A stretch of 5,559 nt of DNA from an uncultured Eisenbergiella sp. (lineage in GTDB: Bacteria; Bacillota; Clostridia; Lachnospirales; Lachnospiraceae), in assembly GCA_947626725.1 (NCBI GenBank), contig CANQTI010000126.1, positions 1 to 5,559 of the forward strand, read 5' to 3'. The notes under the pieces are model-generated. The model saw only the letters and a list, made by a program, of their open reading frames with translations, was not told the DNA's origin and searched no databases. The position numbers and the translations under genes are program-made. Below, piece by piece: positions 1 through 5,171 of the stretch (position 1 is the first letter of the stretch; each line of letters opens with the position of its first letter).

Positions 1-24
1 AGAGAAGCTGGCCTGACATTCTAG
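1..24 (+). CDS. rplR: 3' end of ribosomal protein L18 (partial)
   Basis: Reading from base 1 in frame gives Arg-Glu-Ala-Gly-Leu-Thr-Phe followed by TAG at 22-24. This matches the usual C-terminal ending of bacterial L18 (a basic residue, Glu/Ala, Gly-Leu, a small residue, Phe, stop). L18 is the gene expected directly upstream of rpsE in the spc operon. L18 binds 5S rRNA in the central protuberance of the large subunit. Only seven codons are present, so the call rests on this short ending plus gene order. The stop codon touches the purine-rich stretch that serves rpsE. Confidence 0.8.
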   Translation, partial: REAGLTF

Positions 25-42
25 GAAGGGAGAACACAACAG

Positions 43-552
43 ATGAGACGAACGATCATTGATACTACGAATCTGGAGTTGACAGAAAAAGTAGTTTCCA
101 TCAAACGTGTTACCAAGGTTGTAAAGGGCGGCCGCAACATGCGTTTCACGGCGTTGGTTGTAGTGGGTGACGGCAACGGTCACGTTGGCGTCGGACTTGG
201 AAAATCCACAGAAATTCCGGAGGCGATCCGCAAGGGCAAGGAGGACGCGTCCAAACATCTGATCACCGTTGCGATGGATGAGAACAATTCCATCACACAT
301 GATTTCCTTGGCAAGTATGGTTCCGCGACCGTGCTGCTCAAGAAGGCTCCCGAAGGTACGGGTATCATCGCCGGCGGTCCTGCCCGCAGCGTGTGTGAGC
401 TGGCCGGCATCAGGAATATCCGTACGAAGGCTCTTGGTTCCACCAATAAGCAGAATGTGGTTCTTGCGACGCTTCAGGGCCTGGAGCAGATCAAGACTCC
501 CGAAGAAGTGGCAGCCAAACGCGGGAAATCCGTAGCGGAAATCATGGCGTAA
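43..552 (+). CDS. rpsE: 30S ribosomal protein S5
   Basis: The 169-aa product is a full-length small-subunit protein S5, which acts near the mRNA entry site and in decoding accuracy. The N-terminal double-stranded-RNA-binding-like S5 domain covers about residues 10-75. It includes the conserved VKGGR loop (27-31), where spectinomycin-resistance changes fall in other bacteria, and the VVVGDGNGHVGVGLGK stretch (39-54). The C-terminal domain runs from about 85 to 155 with the GTGIIAGGPAR segment (105-115). The loop residues look wild type. The ATG at 43 follows a GGAAGGGAG ribosome binding site at 24-32, with a slightly long spacer of 10 bases. The N-terminus MRRTIIDTTNLEL is typical of clostridial S5, so no alternative start is needed. 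rpmD follows after 14 bases, which indicates co-transcription. Confidence 0.98.
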   Translation: MRRTIIDTTNLELTEKVVSIKRVTKVVKGGRNMRFTALVVVGDGNGHVGVGLGKSTEIPEAIRKGKEDASKHLITVAMDENNSITHDFLGKYGSATVLLKKAPEGTGIIAGGPARSVCELAGIRNIRTKALGSTNKQNVVLATLQGLEQIKTPEEVAAKRGKSVAEIMA

Positions 553-566
553 GGGAGGAATAGAAA

Positions 567-752
567 ATGGACGAGAAAAAATTAAAGATCACCTTGGTCA
601 AATCCCCCATCAGCGCTGTACCCAAACACAGGGCGACGGTGGCGGCCATGGGCCTTACGAAGATGCATAAGACGGTTATCATGCCTGATAACGCTTCTAC
701 CAGAGGTATGATCCAGCAGGTCGGATATATGCTGAAAGTGGAAGAAGCTTAA
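567..752 (+). CDS. rpmD: 50S ribosomal protein L30
   Basis: The 61-aa product is a normal-length bacterial L30, a small large-subunit protein with a ferredoxin-like beta-alpha-beta fold. Visible hallmarks are the KITLVKSPIS opening (7-16), the segment around residues 20-36 containing MGLTKMHKTV, and the C-terminal RGMIQQVGYMLKVEE (47-60). The ATG at 567 has a GGGAGGAA ribosome binding site at 553-560, six bases upstream. It lies between rpsE and rplO, its usual place in the spc operon. Nothing is unusual in length or composition. Confidence 0.97.
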   Translation: MDEKKLKITLVKSPISAVPKHRATVAAMGLTKMHKTVIMPDNASTRGMIQQVGYMLKVEEA

Positions 753-771
753 GGTAAGGAGGTATCAGGAA

Positions 772-1212
772 ATGGAATTATCTAATTTACGGCCGGCGGA
801 AGGCTCCAGACACAGCAACAATTTCAGAAGGGGCCGCGGACACGGTTCGGGCAACGGCAAGACGGCGGGCAAGGGACATAAGGGTCAGAAAGCCCGTTCC
901 GGCGCGCCCAGGATCGGCTTCGAAGGCGGCCAGATGCCTTTATACAGACGTATTCCAAAGAGAGGTTTCACCAACAGAAACACGAAGGACATCGTCGCAA
1001 TCAATTTGAGCGCATTGGAAGTATTTGAAAACGGAGAGACAGTTTCTGTTGAAACCCTGCTCGAGAGGGGCATTGTGAAGAACCCCAGAGACGGTGTGAA
1101 AATTCTTGGAAACGGAGAATTTACCAAGAAGCTCGATGTGAAAGCAAATGCATTCAGTGCATCCGCAAAAGAAAAAATCGAGGCGCTTGGTGGAAGTGCT
1201 GAGGTGATGTAA
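772..1212 (+). CDS. rplO: 50S ribosomal protein L15
   Basis: The 146-aa product is full-length L15, a late-assembly large-subunit protein that contacts 23S rRNA. The N-terminal third is an extended, Gly/Arg/Lys-rich tail with the family pattern GRGHGSGNGKTAGKGHKGQK (21-40), followed by the GFEGGQMPLYRRIPKRGF block (49-66). The rest forms the globular L18e/L15-type domain with the KILGNGE motif (110-116). Start ATG 772 is preceded by an AAGGAGGT site at 756-763. The 3' end doubles as the translation-initiation region of secY: the stop TAA at 1210-1212 is directly followed by the secY ATG. The His at residue 24, where many L15 proteins have Ile or another residue, is a minor variation. Confidence 0.98.
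   Translation: MELSNLRPAEGSRHSNNFRRGRGHGSGNGKTAGKGHKGQKARSGAPRIGFEGGQMPLYRRIPKRGFTNRNTKDIVAINLSALEVFENGETVSVETLLERGIVKNPRDGVKILGNGEFTKKLDVKANAFSASAKEKIEALGGSAEVM
1201..1207 (+). promoter_or_regulatory. secY ribosome binding site embedded in rplO
   Basis: GAGGTGA at 1201-1207 matches the 16S anti-Shine-Dalgarno complement and lies five bases before the secY ATG at 1213. It is inside the last codons of rplO. Because the genes have no spacer, a ribosome finishing L15 sits over this site, so secY translation is probably coupled to rplO translation (inference). Confidence 0.75.
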
Positions 1213-2526
1213 ATGCTTACTACCCTGAAAAATGCGTTCAAGATCAAGGATATCCGCAATAAACTGATCTTTACCTTTCTGATGCTGGTACTGGTCAGAC
1301 TCGGATGCCAGCTGCCGGTTCCCGGCATGAACAGGCATTTCTTCTCTGACTGGTTCGCCGCGCAGGTGGGCGATTCGTTCAGCTTTTTTAACGCTTTCAC
1401 CGGCGGTTCTTTCGAGAATATGTCGCTGTTTGCGCTGAACATTACGCCCTATATCACGTCCTCCATCATTATGCAGCTTTTGACCATCGCGATTCCGAAG
1501 CTGGAGGAGATGCATAAGGATGGAGAGGAAGGGCGCAAGAAGATCGCGTCCATCACGAGATATGTAACGGTAGGTCTTGCCCTGATCGAGTCCACTGCGA
1601 TGTCCATCGGGTTCGGCAGACAGGGACTTTTGCAGGATTTCAATGCGCTGAACGTCATTACTGCTATAGCGGCGCTGACAGCGGGAAGTGCGTTCCTGAT
1701 GTGGATCGGTGAGCGGATTACGGAGAATGGGGTTGGCAACGGTATTTCCATCGTGCTGACCATCAACATCATATCCCGTCTGCCCAACGATTTCGCCAGC
1801 CTCTATGAGCAGTTCGTGAGCAGCGGTCCCATTGCGGTCCGCGTGCTCTCAGCGGTCGTTATTCTTGCGATCATCATCGGTATGGTCGTGCTTGTCATCA
1901 TTTTAAACGATGCGACAAGAAAAATTCCCGTGCAGTATGCGAAGAAGATGCAGGGACGCAAAATGGTGGGCGGTCAGTCCAGCTATATTCCCTTAAAGGT
2001 GAACACGGCGGGCGTGATCCCGGTCATTTTTGCGCAGTCCATCTTCCAGACGCTGCTGCTGATCATTCAGCTGACCGGCTACAACGGAACTGGGATCGGG
2101 ATGCATATCATTCGGGCTTTGAATTCCAGTTATTGGTGCAGACCAAGTGAACTCTGGTACTCCCTCGGTATGGTCGTGTATATTGTCCTGGTGATCTTCT
2201 TTGCCTATTTCTATACATCGATCACCTTCAATCCGCTGGAGGTCGCCAATAACATGAAAAAGCAGGGAGGCTTTATCCCGGGTATCCGTCCCGGCAAGCC
2301 CACCAGCGATTATCTGAACAGGATACTGAACTATCTGATCTTCATCGGCGCGTGCGGCCTGACCATCGTGTGCGTGCTCCCCTACTTCTTCAACGGAGTG
2401 TTCGGGGCCAGCGTATCCTTTGGCGGAACGAGCCTGATCATCATCGTGAGCGTTCTGCTCGAGACGATCAAACAGGTCGAATCTCAGATGCTGGTTCGGA
2501 ACTACAGAGGCTTTTTAAACGATTGA
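1213..2526 (+). CDS. secY: Preprotein translocase channel subunit SecY
   Basis: The 437-aa product is the polytopic membrane channel of the SecYEG translocon, which passes or inserts nascent proteins with SecA or the ribosome. Ten hydrophobic segments can be placed at about residues 18-34, 68-92, 116-136, 147-170, 174-190, 208-232, 265-287, 315-337, 370-392 and 402-418. Family signatures are the plug/TM2 region with FALNITPYITSSIIMQLL (73-90), the LMWIGERITENGVGNGISI motif (162-180) leading into TM5, and the cytoplasmic loop IPGIRPGKPTSDYL (355-368). That loop carries the conserved Arg359, important for SecA function in E. coli SecY. The C-terminal QVESQMLVRNYRGF ending is also typical. Length is normal. 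The start is fixed by the upstream SD inside rplO. Its location after rplO and before adk is the standard arrangement. Confidence 0.98.
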   Translation: MLTTLKNAFKIKDIRNKLIFTFLMLVLVRLGCQLPVPGMNRHFFSDWFAAQVGDSFSFFNAFTGGSFENMSLFALNITPYITSSIIMQLLTIAIPKLEEMHKDGEEGRKKIASITRYVTVGLALIESTAMSIGFGRQGLLQDFNALNVITAIAALTAGSAFLMWIGERITENGVGNGISIVLTINIISRLPNDFASLYEQFVSSGPIAVRVLSAVVILAIIIGMVVLVIILNDATRKIPVQYAKKMQGRKMVGGQSSYIPLKVNTAGVIPVIFAQSIFQTLLLIIQLTGYNGTGIGMHIIRALNSSYWCRPSELWYSLGMVVYIVLVIFFAYFYTSITFNPLEVANNMKKQGGFIPGIRPGKPTSDYLNRILNYLIFIGACGLTIVCVLPYFFNGVFGASVSFGGTSLIIIVSVLLETIKQVESQMLVRNYRGFLND

Positions 2527-2535
2527 TTTTGGGCG

Positions 2536-2567
2536 GGACAGGGCGGTATACGTCGCTGTCCCTGTCC
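2536..2567 (+). other. Hairpin in the secY-adk spacer
   Basis: GGACAGGG (2536-2543) and CCCTGTCC (2560-2567) are perfect complements forming an 8-bp GC-rich stem with a 16-base loop. A small inner GCG/CGC pairing (2543-2545 with 2554-2556) is an alternative. No T-run follows; the next bases are GTTTCCAT and then the adk ribosome binding site GGAGG at 2576-2580. It is therefore unlikely to be an intrinsic terminator. It could be an RNA-processing or stability hairpin, or could tune adk initiation. The structure is seen in the sequence; the role is inference. Confidence 0.5.
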
Positions 2568-2589
2568 GTTTCCATGGAGGAATACGATA

Positions 2590-3231
2590 ATGAAAATCAT
2601 TATGCTGGGCGCGCCGGGCGCAGGAAAAGGGACTCAGGCCAAGATGATCGCGAAGGAGTACGGCGTTCCCCATGTTTCCACGGGCGATATTTTTCGCGCG
2701 AATATCAAAAATGGAACGGAACTGGGCATGGAAGCGAAGAAGTATATGGATCAGGGCCTTTTGGTCCCGGATGAGCTGACTGTGCGCATTCTGCTGGACC
2801 GCGTGGCACAGGAGGACTGCAAGCGCGGCTATGTGCTGGACGGATTTCCGCGTACCATTCCTCAGGCGGAAGTGCTGGAACAGGCGCTTACAGAGCTGGG
2901 AGATCAGATCGATTATGCCATCGATGTCGATGTTCCGGATGAGAATATCATAAAGAGAATGTCCGGAAGAAGAGCCTGTCTGACCTGTGGGGCAACGTAT
3001 CATATCGAGCACATTCCGCCCAGGCAGGAGGGGATTTGTGATACCTGCGGAAGCCCTCTCGTGCTTCGGGATGATGATAAACCGGAAACCGTGAAAAACC
3101 GTCTGGATGTCTATCACAAACAGACACAGCCTCTGATCGATTTTTATGCGAAAAAGGGTGTGCTTCGGACTGTTGACGGCACGAAGCCGATGGAAGAGGT
3201 GTTCGGGGCGATCCGGGCGATCCTCGCCTGA
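2590..3231 (+). CDS. adk: Adenylate kinase, zinc-lid type
   Basis: The 213-aa product is a cytosolic long-form adenylate kinase (ATP + AMP = 2 ADP). The P-loop GAPGAGKGT is at residues 7-15, the AMP-binding TGDIFR at 31-36, and the DGFPRT motif at 84-89. The LID domain (about 126-163) carries a four-cysteine site, Cys130-X2-Cys133 and Cys150-X2-Cys153, expected to bind structural zinc as in Gram-positive enzymes; enterobacterial Adk lacks these cysteines. RLDVYHKQTQPLIDFY (171-186) is the usual C-terminal helix region. ATG 2590 is preceded by GGAGG at 2576-2580 with nine bases between. Adk follows secY and precedes map, a common Firmicute order. Confidence 0.98.
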   Translation: MKIIMLGAPGAGKGTQAKMIAKEYGVPHVSTGDIFRANIKNGTELGMEAKKYMDQGLLVPDELTVRILLDRVAQEDCKRGYVLDGFPRTIPQAEVLEQALTELGDQIDYAIDVDVPDENIIKRMSGRRACLTCGATYHIEHIPPRQEGICDTCGSPLVLRDDDKPETVKNRLDVYHKQTQPLIDFYAKKGVLRTVDGTKPMEEVFGAIRAILA

Positions 3232-3268
3232 AAAGCGGCAGGATTGCCAGATGCGGAGGTTTTTTAGA

Positions 3269-4021
3269 ATGTCTGTTTCAATCAAATCCGCTCGCGAGAT
3301 CGAACTGATGCGGGAATCCGGAAAGCGGCTTGCGGAGGTACATGCAAGGCTGGGAGAAGCGATTCGGCCGGGAATGTCCACACTGGAGGTGGATGAGCTG
3401 GGGGAAAAGCTGATCCGCTCGCTTGGAGGTGTGCCGAATTTTTTGCATTATCATGGCTATCCGGCATCCATCTGCGTTTCGGTGAATGACGAGGTGGTGC
3501 ATGGGATTCCCAAAAGGACCCGTATCCTTAAGGAAGGCGACATTGTCAGCCTGGACGCGGGGCTGATCTATAAAGGTTATCATTCCGATGCCGCCAGGAC
3601 GCATGCGGTGGGTCGGATCACACCGGAAGCGCAGAAGCTCATCGACGTAACCAGACAGAGCTTTTTTGAAGGAATCAAGGCTGCAAGGGAAGGAATGCAT
3701 CTGCATGATATATCTGCGGCGATCGATGCATATGTGCGCCCGTTCGGATACGGGATCGTTCGGGATTTGGTGGGACACGGGATCGGGACCGCACTGCATG
3801 AGGACCCGGAGATCCCGAATTTCGCACAGAGGAGAAGGGGCGTCAGGCTTCAGGCAGGGATGACGCTGGCGGTGGAGCCGATGATCAATGCCGGCGGTTG
3901 GGAAGTGGATTTCCTGAAAGATGGCTGGACGGCGGTGACGCGGGACGGTTCCCTGTCGGCACACTATGAAAATACGATTCTTGTGACGGACGGAGAACCT
4001 GAGATCCTCACAATGTTATAG
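3269..4021 (+). CDS. map: Type I methionine aminopeptidase
   Basis: The 250-aa product removes the initiator methionine from nascent proteins in the cytosol and has the pita-bread metallopeptidase fold. All five metal ligands are visible: Asp96 (SLDAG), Asp107 (HSDAA), His170 (VGHGIG), Glu203 (AVEPM) and Glu234 (HYENT). The conserved His78 (VVHGIP) and His177 are also present. The open frame extends back to an ATG at 3146 inside adk, which would add 41 residues. The start at 3269 is preferred because GGAGG at 3255-3259 lies nine bases before it, the length then matches B. subtilis-type enzymes, and SIKSAREIELMRESG is the normal N-terminus. An ATG at 3251 lies upstream of that site and is unlikely. 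There is no N-terminal SH3-binding or zinc-finger extension. Confidence 0.97.
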   Translation: MSVSIKSAREIELMRESGKRLAEVHARLGEAIRPGMSTLEVDELGEKLIRSLGGVPNFLHYHGYPASICVSVNDEVVHGIPKRTRILKEGDIVSLDAGLIYKGYHSDAARTHAVGRITPEAQKLIDVTRQSFFEGIKAAREGMHLHDISAAIDAYVRPFGYGIVRDLVGHGIGTALHEDPEIPNFAQRRRGVRLQAGMTLAVEPMINAGGWEVDFLKDGWTAVTRDGSLSAHYENTILVTDGEPEILTML

Positions 4022-4036
4022 GAATGGAGAACCCGG

Positions 4037-4300
4037 ATGGTTGGTGGACTGGCCGTCTCTCTCGCCGGACACGATAAGGAAACCTTATATCTTGTGATCG
4101 GACAGGAAGAGGATTTCGTGTTTTTGGCGGATGGCGTATACAAAACATGGAAAAGACCGAAGAAAAAAAACAGAAAGCATATTCGGCTCCTTTCCGTCAG
4201 CATGACTGAGCAGGAATGGGAGGCGCTTTCTGCCGATCCGGCAGATGCCGATACGAAAATAAAGCGATATATCAGACTGCATGATGAGCGGAAGGTATGA
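4037..4300 (+). CDS. KOW-domain protein, L14e-like, map-infA type
   Basis: The 87-aa basic product resembles the small KOW-domain RNA-binding proteins (ribosomal L14e/L6e/L27e-like) that many Firmicutes encode between map and infA. From memory, B. subtilis YbzG occupies the same position. The N-terminal part (about 1-50) fits a KOW barrel: GGLAVSLAGHDKETLYLVI (3-21), a second strand pair EDFVFLADG (25-33), and a basic segment KTWKRPKKKNRKH (36-48) suited to RNA contact. The tail (55-87) is charged and probably helical. Start ATG 4037 has GGAGA at 4026-4030, six bases upstream. It begins 15 bases after map and ends 13 bases before infA, so it is in the operon. A ribosome-associated role is likely, but the exact function is not established. 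Confidence 0.85.
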   Translation: MVGGLAVSLAGHDKETLYLVIGQEEDFVFLADGVYKTWKRPKKKNRKHIRLLSVSMTEQEWEALSADPADADTKIKRYIRLHDERKV

Positions 4301-4313
4301 TGGAGGTATTTGA

Positions 4314-4532
4314 ATGTCGAAAGCAGATGTGATTGAAATTGAGGGAACTGTAGTCGAGAAGCTGCCCAACACCATGTTTCAGGTGGAACTGGAGAACGGA
4401 CACCGCGTGCTGGCGCACATCAGCGGCAAGCTGCGCCAGAACTTCATCCGGATCCTGCCCGGCGACCGTGTGACGTTGGAGCTCTCTCCCTACGACCTCA
4501 CGAAAGGACGCATTATTTGGCGGGATAAATAA
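4314..4532 (+). CDS. infA: Translation initiation factor IF-1
   Basis: The 72-aa product is full-length IF-1, a single OB-fold (S1-like) protein that binds the ribosomal A site during initiation, with IF-2 and IF-3. Diagnostic stretches are DVIEIEGTVVEKLPNTMFQVEL (5-26), the loop GHRVLAHISGKLRQNFIRILPGD (29-51) and the C-terminal LSPYDLTKGRIIWRDK (57-72). ATG 4314 has GGAGG at 4302-4306, seven bases upstream. It is the last gene before a spacer with repeat, terminator-like and promoter signals. It therefore probably ends the spc-side transcript, at least in part. Confidence 0.98.
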   Translation: MSKADVIEIEGTVVEKLPNTMFQVELENGHRVLAHISGKLRQNFIRILPGDRVTLELSPYDLTKGRIIWRDK

Positions 4533-4567
4533 GCAATATTGCGAGCCGGAGGGCGAGCAATATTGCG
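4533..4567 (+). repeat. Paired 10-bp palindromes (REP-like element)
   Basis: The perfect palindrome GCAATATTGC occurs twice, at 4533-4542 and 4557-4566. Each copy is followed by G, and the copies are 24 bases apart with the GC-rich interval GAGCCGGAGGGCGA between. Each copy can fold on itself, or the two can pair to give a 10-bp stem with a 14-base loop. The element starts at the base after the infA stop codon. It looks like a dispersed intergenic repeat of the REP/MITE type, but only this one locus is visible, so family membership is inference. Confidence 0.7.
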
Positions 4568-4570
4568 CTA

Positions 4571-4611
4571 CTTCGCAGCAAGCGAAGCGGCTGCGAAGGT
4601 TCCCGTTTTTT
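4571..4611 (+). terminator. Terminator-like hairpin after infA
   Basis: CTTCGCAGC (4571-4579) pairs perfectly with GCTGCGAAG (4590-4598), a 9-bp stem with a 10-base loop. Six T follow at 4606-4611. Seven bases separate the stem from the T-run, longer than ideal for an intrinsic terminator. In addition, CGGGA (4521-4525, end of infA) can pair with TCCCG (4601-4605), closing a branched structure right at the T-run. A competing stem (4571-4576 with 4582-4587) exists. Termination or attenuation after infA is plausible but unproven; read-through into rpmJ may be substantial. Confidence 0.45.
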
Positions 4612-4624
4612 CTGGAATAAACCC

Positions 4625-4653
4625 TTGCATTCCCGAAAAACACATGATATAAT
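4625..4653 (+). promoter_or_regulatory. Sigma-A type promoter for rpmJ and the alpha operon
   Basis: TATAAT at 4648-4653 is a perfect -10 box, preceded by TG one base before it (TGATATAAT, an extended -10). TTGCAT at 4625-4630 is a partial -35 with the ideal 17-base spacer. Transcription would start at about 4659-4661, roughly 25 bases before rpmJ and just beyond the terminator-like hairpin. The context supports an independent promoter that separates rpmJ-rpsM from the upstream operon. Confidence 0.8.
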
Positions 4654-4685
4654 AAAAAACGGTCTTTTTGAAAGGAGGTAAGGAG

Positions 4686-4799
4686 ATGAAGGTAAGAGCA
4701 TCCGTAAAACCGATTTGCGAAAAGTGCAAAGTCATCAAAAGGAAGGGAGCGATCAGAATTATCTGTGAGAATCCCAAACACAAGCAGAGACAGGGCTGA
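4686..4799 (+). CDS. rpmJ: 50S ribosomal protein L36, zinc (C+) form
   Basis: The 37-aa product is full-length L36, the smallest large-subunit protein. It begins MKVRASVKPICEKCKVIKRK and ends with the conserved CENPKHKQRQG (27-37). The zinc ribbon Cys11, Cys14, Cys27 and His32 is intact, so this is the zinc-binding C+ form rather than a zinc-free C- paralogue. ATG 4686 is preceded by AAAGGAGGTAA (4671-4681), a nearly complete anti-Shine-Dalgarno match and the strongest ribosome binding site in the window. It lies just downstream of a good promoter. The gene is short enough to be missed by length cut-offs. Confidence 0.97.
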   Translation: MKVRASVKPICEKCKVIKRKGAIRIICENPKHKQRQG

Positions 4800-5171
4800 G
4801 TCCGTTTCAGGAATTGCCGTGTCAGCATGTGAGAAGGCTGGTAGCGGATTATTACTAAGGTCCGCTTGAAAATAATTGAACGCTGCGAGACATTTTGCTG
4901 CGGGAGATTACTTTTTGATACCGAAATAAGGCTTCTGATTTCAGAAGTCGGACATCGTTGTGTGAAGGAGCATATATACGGCCAGCGGTCGGTGCGTAAA
5001 GCACATGTTGTCCGCACGGAGCGTCCGTGAGAGTATCGGAAAGACCGGTTCGCCGGTTGGGTACATGGTACCCCAGTCAATTAGTAACTATTTTGAGAAT
5101 GCACAGGATATTTATGCCCTGTGCTCATTGTGCGTAGAGAGGCCAATTCGCACAGAATGGAGGAAACGTAA
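4800..5171 (+). promoter_or_regulatory. Structured non-coding leader upstream of rpsM (candidate)
   Basis: These 372 bases hold no convincing gene. Perfect short stems are AGCGGA/TCCGCT (4843-4848 with 4861-4866), an 8-bp stem with one G-U pair and an ATTT loop (4930-4937 with 4942-4949), CACGGA/TCCGTG (5015-5020 with 5024-5029), ACCGG/CCGGT with a TTCG loop (5044-5048 with 5053-5057), GGGTAC/GTACCC (5059-5064 with 5068-5073), GCACAGG/CCTGTGC (5101-5107 with 5118-5124) and TGTGCG/CGCACA (5129-5134 with 5149-5154). The last one ends five bases before the rpsM ribosome binding site GGAGG (5159-5163). No terminator and no clear promoter was seen in the gap. A long leader before rpsM recalls the E. 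coli alpha-operon leader bound by S4, but no sequence match to that pseudoknot is claimed. Confidence 0.55.
5101..5163 (+). promoter_or_regulatory. Four-arm alternative hairpins abutting the rpsM RBS
   Basis: Arms GCACAG (5101-5106) and GCACAG (5150-5155) are identical, and CTGTGC (5119-5124) is complementary to both. TGTGC (5129-5133) can likewise pair with GCACA at either site. Two local hairpins or a rearranged fold are therefore possible. In the downstream hairpin, CATT (5126-5129) can also pair with AATG (5156-5159) beyond a two-base bulge, which reaches the first G of the GGAGG site. Such a layout could change initiation at rpsM. The pairings are seen; a regulatory switch is inference. 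Confidence 0.45.

Noticed and set aside
885..1515. Two overlapping minus-strand open frames opposite rplO and secY
   Set aside because: They are antisense shadows of well-conserved plus-strand genes, with no recognisable domain or supporting context.
3146..3268. 41-residue N-terminal extension of methionine aminopeptidase overlapping adk
   Set aside because: The added residues are an Arg/Ser-rich shadow of the adk frame, there is no suitable ribosome binding site before 3146, and the ATG at 3269 has GGAGG at the right distance and gives the normal family length.
2515..3381. 288-codon minus-strand open frame opposite adk
   Set aside because: It mirrors adk and the start of map; the translation is rich in Arg, His and Ser with no recognisable domain, and the plus-strand gene is certain.
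3278..3964. 228-codon minus-strand open frame opposite map
   Set aside because: It lies entirely opposite the catalytic region of map, and its His/Arg/Pro-rich composition is typical of an antisense shadow.
4882..4910. Imperfect direct repeat GCTGCGAGA / GCTGCGGGAGA in the rpmJ-rpsM gap
   Set aside because: Only the six-base GCTGCG core is exact, so chance is a sufficient explanation without comparative data.
4973..4978. TATATA as a possible -10 box for a promoter inside the rpmJ-rpsM gap
   Set aside because: No -35-like hexamer is found 16-18 bases upstream (4950-4955 reads GGACAT) and there is no TG extension.
4272..5080. Overlapping minus-strand open frames opposite infA, rpmJ and the gaps
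   Set aside because: They cross infA and rpmJ, have no recognisable domains and no clear ribosome binding site; the plus-strand genes explain the coding signal.
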